Below the pieces are notes generated by a model. It saw nothing but the letters and a program-made list of their open reading frames with translations, ran no database searches and was not told the origin of the DNA. Positions 6,872 through 11,567 of a DNA stretch of 11,567 nucleotides are shown piece after piece. The DNA comes from an uncultured Treponema sp. GTDB lineage: Bacteria > Spirochaetota > Spirochaetia > Treponematales > Treponemataceae. The translations under genes were made by a program, and so were the position numbers. The stretch spans positions 1-11,567 of the forward strand of contig CALDIB010000031.1 of NCBI GenBank assembly GCA_937902125.1, written 5' to 3'. Position 1 is the first letter of the stretch. Every line of letters starts with the position of its first letter.

Positions 6872-9800
6872 ATGGAAATAGTTTTAATTCTTATCGCTGT
6901 AATCATTTCTACAGGAATCGCGTTCGCGCTGCGCATGATGGACCGCGACAACAATTCAATGGAAAAAGTCAAGCGCTACGCAGACAAGCGGCAGGAAGAC
7001 TTGGGAAAATTTCTTGACAGCCGCTACCAAAGCTTGAGAGCCGCCGCCGCGGAGTTGGAAACAAAAAAAGATCAGGCCGTGGCTACCGTAAAAAGGCTTT
7101 CGCAAGAAATGGCCGATTATCAAAAAGTTATAGCCAGCGTTCAAAAAGACAAGAGCGCGGCGGAGCAAATCGAAGCGAAGGTGAACAATTACGGAAAGGC
7201 CATCAACGAGTTGAGCGAGATGACCGCGGCTGTGGAAGAAAATTTAAAGCGCGTAAAAAACGAAGGCCTTGTGGTTGACAATGTTCGCGCGCGCATAAAG
7301 GAAAATGCCGAGAGCATAGAAAAAATTTCAAAGCGCGTTCCCGCCCTTGTCAGCGATTTTGAAAAAGTCAACGCCCAGCAATTGCGCCTTGTCGGCGCCG
7401 ACATTCTTAAAAAAGTTGACGAGCGCGTGGCCGGCGTTCAAGACCGCGCGGATCAAATTGACATGACCACAAAAGAGGCGCTCAAGCAAAACCAAGAGCT
7501 TTTAAAGTCAATCAATTCGTCTGTTGACGGAATTTACGCTTCGGCCGCCGACAAAGTGAAAAAACTTGAGGACGCCGCTTTTGCAAAACTTTCGGAGCAG
7601 GCAAAAAAGCGCGTGGACGAATACAAGGCCGAGATTCGCTCAAGCGGCCAGCAGATAATCAACGAATTTAACGCCGACATAAACGACAAGATTAAGGGCG
7701 TCCGCGCGGAAACCGACAAGTCCCTTGCTGAGATAAAGTCGGCCAACCAGTCTTCGATTTTGGAATTGCAGTCCGAGGCCAACGGCCGCTTGAATCAAAT
7801 CAAGTCCACCGTCAATTTGGCGCTGTCTGAAACAAAGAAAACCGCCGACGAGCTTGCAAAAGAAAGTTCCGGCAACGGAAAGACGCTTGAAAGTTTGCGG
7901 GGGCAGTTGCAAAAGCAAATGGACGAGATTCAAGCCAAATACGACGGAATGTATTCCGCTTTGACCCAAAAGATTCAAGAAAAAGAAAAGTCCGCTTACG
8001 AAAAATATTCCGACGCCGCAAAGACTCACATTGAAAGCTACAAAAATTCCATCAACGAAAAAGTTGAAAACTACAAGACCGGCATCACCGAAAAAATTAC
8101 TGGAATGCAAGACTCAATCAAAAAGATTGTGGCAGACCTTAAGGAACACACTGTTTCCGCTTCAAAGGAGGCTAAGGCTGAAATCGCCGAGCTTAAGTCT
8201 GTCAGCGACGCCGCTATTCAAGAAGCCAAGGCCAGCCGCGCCACAGTTGAAGAATGGAACAAGCAGGCCGCTGAACAATTGGACGATTACGAAAAAAAAT
8301 CCCGCGCGCGGCTGCTTGAGATTTCAAGCCAGTTGGACGAAGCCGTCAAAAAAGCCATCGTCTCTTACGACGAGCGGCAAGTCAACGCCATGAACGAGCT
8401 TGACAGCGATTTGGAAAAATACAAAAAGGACATGCTTTACAGATTCTCGCGGCTTGAGACAAGCGGAAGCGACGTTGACGGTTTGGAAAAAACTTTGCGC
8501 AAGTCCATGTCTGAAACGCAAAAGAAAGTCTTTGACGACTTTAGGGCTTTTAGCGAAGCGCAAAGAAAGCAGCAGGCGGAATTTGAAGACAAAATCAAAG
8601 AGGATTCAAACAAGATATCAACTCAGATTCAAGAAATTGAAAGCGCGATGGACGACTTGCGCAAAGAGGCGATTAGCAAAACCAGCGAAAAGCTTACCAG
8701 TTTTGAAAACGCTTTTGACATTGACATTAAGAATCGCGGCGACGCCATTGACGAAAAGCTTAACGCTTGGAAGCAGGGCTTTGACGACAAAATCACAGGA
8801 TTTCAAAACGGCTACGAAAACGAACGCATTGGGATTGAGGAAAAATACAACGACGCGCTTAAGGAGCGTTTGGGCGCCTTTGAGAAAAAATTTGAAGAAC
8901 AAATCAAAAAGACCGCGGCCACCGTTCAGACTAACCAAAGCAACTTAAAGGAAGAGTTGGCGGAACTTCGGGAAAGTCTAAAAGAATTTTCAAAGTCTTA
9001 CAAGGCCGAAATCCAAGAAACTCTTTCGGAAAGCGGCGCGGAAATCGACTTGCAGACAAAGGCCTTTTCGGAACAAATCGACGAGCGTTTGTCAAAGTTG
9101 CAAGAAACCGTCATGGGCGATTTGGAAAAATTCAAGCAGGACAGCGAGACCCAGCAACAGCTTGGCGTGGCCACAATCGAAAACGCGCTGGCTGATTTTA
9201 GCTCATGGAAAGAAAAGTTTGGAAAGCAGCTTGCGGATTCAAATAAAATATTTGAGGACAGCCTTTACGAGTTTAGGGAGTCGTCAAAGGCCAAGCAGGA
9301 CGACGCTCAAAACTTTATCAACGGCGCCATAGAGGACTTTAGGACTGACGCGTTGAGCCGTCAGCAGGAAATTCTAAACTCAGTTGAGGACTTTAAGGAA
9401 AATGTTGAGAGCCGCCATCGTGAAATCGAAGAAATGGTGGAAAGCCTTGACGCAAAGACTTCGACCTCCCTTGACGAATATCAAGAAAAGTCCGAGACGA
9501 TTTTATCTGAGTTGCAGGGAATGTATGAGGACATGCTTGAAAAGACAGAGGAGCGGGTTAGAAACCAAAACGACTCAAGCGAAAAAAAACTTAGGGCTTT
9601 GTCCGCCGAACTTGAAAAGACTAGCAACGAAAATCGCAAGCGTCAATCCGAGTTGATTTTGCAAATGCAAAACGATTCCAACGACTTGCAGACCAAGATT
9701 GACGACTTGCAAAAAGAATTGAACGGCGTTGTCTCTCAAATGAAAAACTACGACACCGCCAACGAAATGAAAAGGCAACTTGACGTTAAGATTTCAGAAA

Positions 9801-10615
9801 TTGCCGGAAGCTTTGACCGCCTTAAGGACTTTCAAAAAGCCGCGGACATCTACAATAAAAATTACGACAAGTTGATTGAACTTGACGAGGCCGCGGCCGA
9901 CCGCGTTGAAGCCTTTAAAGCCGGCAAAAGCCAGATTGACGACCTTGAGCGCAACTACAACCGCCTTGTGGCGCTTGCGGGAACCATGGACCAAAAAATC
10001 AAGAGCCTTCAGGACACAAACGACGACTTGCAGTCTCTTGAAGTAAAGGTGCGCCAGTTCCAAGACAACCTTGCCGGCCTTAGCGTAAAATACGACCGCA
10101 TTGACAAAAAGAGCGAAACCATTGACCAAGTGGCAGGCGACGTTGACGAGGCGTTTGACAATCTTAAAGAATTGGAAAAACGCCTTGAAAACACAAGCCG
10201 GCAAGTCATGTCGTTGCCTGAAGAAATTAAGGAAGCCCAAGACAAGGTTGACAGACTTTTTGAAAACACAAAGCGCATTGACAACGCTATGGACAAACTT
10301 GATTCCTTGCAGGAAATTCTTGACGAAACTGAAAAGCGCATCGACAAGGTTTCAAACGACCGCGATGGAATTGTGAGCAGCGAAAGCCGGCTGGCGAAAC
10401 TTTCAAAAGACATAAACGCCAAACTGAACGCTTTGGAAGACATAGCAAAAGCGGAAACTTCAAAGAAAAGCGGCGGCCGCTCTTCTTCGCTCACGCCCAG
10501 AAAGCGGGAAAACGTAAGGGCGCTGAAGCAACAAGGCTGGACGGTGGAAGAAATTGCCGCCAACCTAAAGTTGACTGAGACCGAAGTTCAATTGATTTTG
10601 GACACGCCCCTTTAG
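6872..10615 (+). CDS. SpiroCoCo-type membrane-anchored coiled-coil protein
   Basis: 1247 residues. Residues 2-20 form one hydrophobic helix (EIVLILIAVIIS...), followed by R21 and a strongly charged region. By the positive-inside rule the rest is cytoplasmic. About residues 30-1195 are almost entirely Glu/Lys/Gln/Asp/Ala-rich helix. I see no cysteine and only four prolines (P157, P1116, P1209, P1246), leaving 958 residues in a row without proline. Residues 537-778 follow an 11-residue pattern with hydrophobic residues mainly at positions 2, 6 and 9. A short linker (KKSGGRSSS) leads to a C-terminal helix-turn-helix-like segment, 1207-1247 (GWTVEEIAANLKLTETEVQLIL), of the kind found at the end of DUF6115 proteins. 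The layout matches the spirochaete family called SpiroCoCo, whose function is unknown to me; a structural or tethering role is an inference. GGTGG at 6861-6865, 6 nt before the ATG, is the likely ribosome binding site. The gene lies 22 nt after the HAD gene. Confidence 0.88.
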   Translation: MEIVLILIAVIISTGIAFALRMMDRDNNSMEKVKRYADKRQEDLGKFLDSRYQSLRAAAAELETKKDQAVATVKRLSQEMADYQKVIASVQKDKSAAEQIEAKVNNYGKAINELSEMTAAVEENLKRVKNEGLVVDNVRARIKENAESIEKISKRVPALVSDFEKVNAQQLRLVGADILKKVDERVAGVQDRADQIDMTTKEALKQNQELLKSINSSVDGIYASAADKVKKLEDAAFAKLSEQAKKRVDEYKAEIRSSGQQIINEFNADINDKIKGVRAETDKSLAEIKSANQSSILELQSEANGRLNQIKSTVNLALSETKKTADELAKESSGNGKTLESLRGQLQKQMDEIQAKYDGMYSALTQKIQEKEKSAYEKYSDAAKTHIESYKNSINEKVENYKTGITEKITGMQDSIKKIVADLKEHTVSASKEAKAEIAELKSVSDAAIQEAKASRATVEEWNKQAAEQLDDYEKKSRARLLEISSQLDEAVKKAIVSYDERQVNAMNELDSDLEKYKKDMLYRFSRLETSGSDVDGLEKTLRKSMSETQKKVFDDFRAFSEAQRKQQAEFEDKIKEDSNKISTQIQEIESAMDDLRKEAISKTSEKLTSFENAFDIDIKNRGDAIDEKLNAWKQGFDDKITGFQNGYENERIGIEEKYNDALKERLGAFEKKFEEQIKKTAATVQTNQSNLKEELAELRESLKEFSKSYKAEIQETLSESGAEIDLQTKAFSEQIDERLSKLQETVMGDLEKFKQDSETQQQLGVATIENALADFSSWKEKFGKQLADSNKIFEDSLYEFRESSKAKQDDAQNFINGAIEDFRTDALSRQQEILNSVEDFKENVESRHREIEEMVESLDAKTSTSLDEYQEKSETILSELQGMYEDMLEKTEERVRNQNDSSEKKLRALSAELEKTSNENRKRQSELILQMQNDSNDLQTKIDDLQKELNGVVSQMKNYDTANEMKRQLDVKISEIAGSFDRLKDFQKAADIYNKNYDKLIELDEAAADRVEAFKAGKSQIDDLERNYNRLVALAGTMDQKIKSLQDTNDDLQSLEVKVRQFQDNLAGLSVKYDRIDKKSETIDQVAGDVDEAFDNLKELEKRLENTSRQVMSLPEEIKEAQDKVDRLFENTKRIDNAMDKLDSLQEILDETEKRIDKVSNDRDGIVSSESRLAKLSKDINAKLNALEDIAKAETSKKSGGRSSSLTPRKRENVRALKQQGWTVEEIAANLKLTETEVQLILDTPL

Positions 10616-11567
10616 TTTTTTGAAAGCAGGCAAATGGCCTGGCATTCCACTGTTTGACCAAGACCGACGGGCCCAACGCGCTCGCCGGTCTTTGCTTTTA
10701 CAAAGACTTGGCTTTTTTCTGAGCCCAAGATTTTTGCTATTGACGCGCGAACTTTTTCTCTGTGGGGAAGAAATTTAGGCTCTTGCAAGTGAACGGCGCA
10801 ATCCAAGTTTTCAAGGCGCCAACCCGCCCGGCGAACGTCTTTCCACGCCGCCCGTAAAAGTTTGGCCGAATCCGCTCCCTTCCACTTGTCATCGTCAGGC
10901 GGAAAATAACTTCCTATGTCGCCAAGGGCGGCGGCTCCCAAAAGCGCGTCAGTTATGGCGTGCAAAAGCGCGTCGCCATCGGAATGTCCGTCTTCGCCTT
11001 TGTCAAACGGAATTGTCACGCCTCCCAAAATGAGCGGCCGCCCGCTTATAAGGCGGTGCAAGTCGGTTCCAAGTCCCACCCTAAAAATTTTGGAGGTTGA
11101 AGAGTCCTCGGCATTTTTTTGCAGTGGAGCGTCTTTTGGATAGGTAATCTTAATGTTTCGCTCTTCTCCGGCAATCACCCGCGTCTTTTTGCCTGAAAAC
11201 TTATCCCAGATTTCGGTGTCGTCTGTAAAGGCCGCGGCCTTGTCTTTTTTTTCAAATTTTTTTGCCGCCTTATGGCATTCCAAGATTTTGGGAAACAAAA
11301 AGCCTTGGGGCGTTTGAACCGCGGCCAAGCGGCTTCTTGTTAAATGCCGCTGGATTGTTGAGTTGGAATCCATTTCTTTTTGCGTGTCCACAGGTTCAAG
11401 GGCCGGAACCGCCGCGCCGTATTTTAAGGCCGCGGACAGAGTTTTTTTGACAAGCGCTTGGCTTAAAAACGGACGCGCGCCGTCGTGAATCAATACGGCC
11501 TTGATTTTGCCGCTGTCCCCGCAATCTTTTTTGATTGCCAAAAGCGCCTTTAAAACCGATTCTTGCC
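10612..11567 (-). CDS. ispDF: Bifunctional IspD-IspF (MEP cytidylyltransferase / MEcPP synthase), 5' end outside window
   Basis: Two fused enzymes of the MEP isoprenoid pathway. IspD joins CTP and 2-C-methylerythritol 4-phosphate; IspF cyclises the later intermediate to 2-C-methylerythritol 2,4-cyclodiphosphate. The IspD part (11567 to about 11122) shows QESV at the edge, IHDGARPF, QTPQGF, FTDDTE and RNIKIT. The IspF part (about 11085-10615, near the usual 157 residues) shows GTDLH and LLHA, which supply the Asp-His-His metal site, DIGSYFPP, and PKFLPH. The frame stays open to the window edge through codons for QESVLKAL, a conserved IspD stretch. The TTG at 11541 is therefore internal, and roughly the first 80 residues, including the CTP-binding loop, are missing. 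The fusion occurs in several bacterial groups and, as I recall, in treponemes. The gene is convergent with the coiled-coil gene, the stops overlapping by 4 nt. Confidence 0.95.
   Translation of the reverse strand, partial: QESVLKALLAIKKDCGDSGKIKAVLIHDGARPFLSQALVKKTLSAALKYGAAVPALEPVDTQKEMDSNSTIQRHLTRSRLAAVQTPQGFLFPKILECHKAAKKFEKKDKAAAFTDDTEIWDKFSGKKTRVIAGEERNIKITYPKDAPLQKNAEDSSTSKIFRVGLGTDLHRLISGRPLILGGVTIPFDKGEDGHSDGDALLHAITDALLGAAALGDIGSYFPPDDDKWKGADSAKLLRAAWKDVRRAGWRLENLDCAVHLQEPKFLPHREKVRASIAKILGSEKSQVFVKAKTGERVGPVGLGQTVECQAICLLSKN
10660..10692 (+). terminator. Possible intrinsic terminator of the plus-strand operon, inside ispDF
   Basis: AAGACCG (10660-10666) pairs with CGGTCTT (10686-10692). 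After one mismatch, CGGGC (10668-10672) pairs with GCTCG (10680-10684), including one G-T pair. This gives 12 pairs over 13 positions with a 7-nt loop. TGCTTTT follows on the plus strand. It lies 45 nt past the stop of the coiled-coil gene and has no T-run in the minus direction, so it would act on plus-strand transcripts. It overlaps codons for a conserved IspF stretch, so chance pairing is possible. Confidence 0.4.

Overview
The window looks like a chromosomal segment from a spirochaete, most likely Treponema or a close relative. The strongest pointer is the 1247-residue coiled-coil protein at 6872-10615. It has an N-terminal membrane anchor and a C-terminal helix-turn-helix-like end, which is the layout of the family named SpiroCoCo, known from spirochaetes. 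The fused IspD-IspF enzyme on the other strand and the moderate G+C content fit a gut or host-associated treponeme. I see no integrase, transposase, phage, plasmid or CRISPR gene. Codon use looks uniform, so this reads as core genome.

Layout. Positions 1-168 are intergenic and hold two copies of a palindrome-rich element with an 85-bp period; the first copy starts at the window edge. Four plus-strand genes follow with gaps of 13, -4 and 22 nt, so they are probably co-transcribed: (1) 169-4743, a 1524-residue protein with two BcrAD/BadFG-type ATPase (activase) domains, a four-cysteine linker and a long C-terminal half related to 2-hydroxyacyl-CoA dehydratase subunits; (2) 4757-6181, an exported protein of unknown function; (3) 6178-6849, a small HAD-superfamily phosphatase; (4) 6872-10615, the SpiroCoCo-type coiled-coil protein. 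On the minus strand, 10612-11567 is the 3' part of ispDF, which runs off the window. It meets the coiled-coil gene tail to tail with a 4-nt overlap. A terminator-like hairpin for the plus-strand operon lies inside the 3' end of ispDF.

How the genes may work together. IspDF makes isoprenoid precursors through the MEP pathway and is probably unrelated to the operon. The activase/dehydratase-like protein should couple ATP hydrolysis to low-potential electron transfer through Fe-S clusters, but its substrate is unknown and no partner gene is visible. The other three genes have no evident metabolic link to it. Genes 2 to 4 are packed tightly enough to suggest a cell-envelope module: an exported protein, a phosphatase and a membrane-anchored rod. 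The most interesting observations are the apparent duplication inside the dehydratase-like half of gene 1, the long proline-free and hendecad-patterned rod of gene 4, and the hairpin repeats upstream of gene 1.
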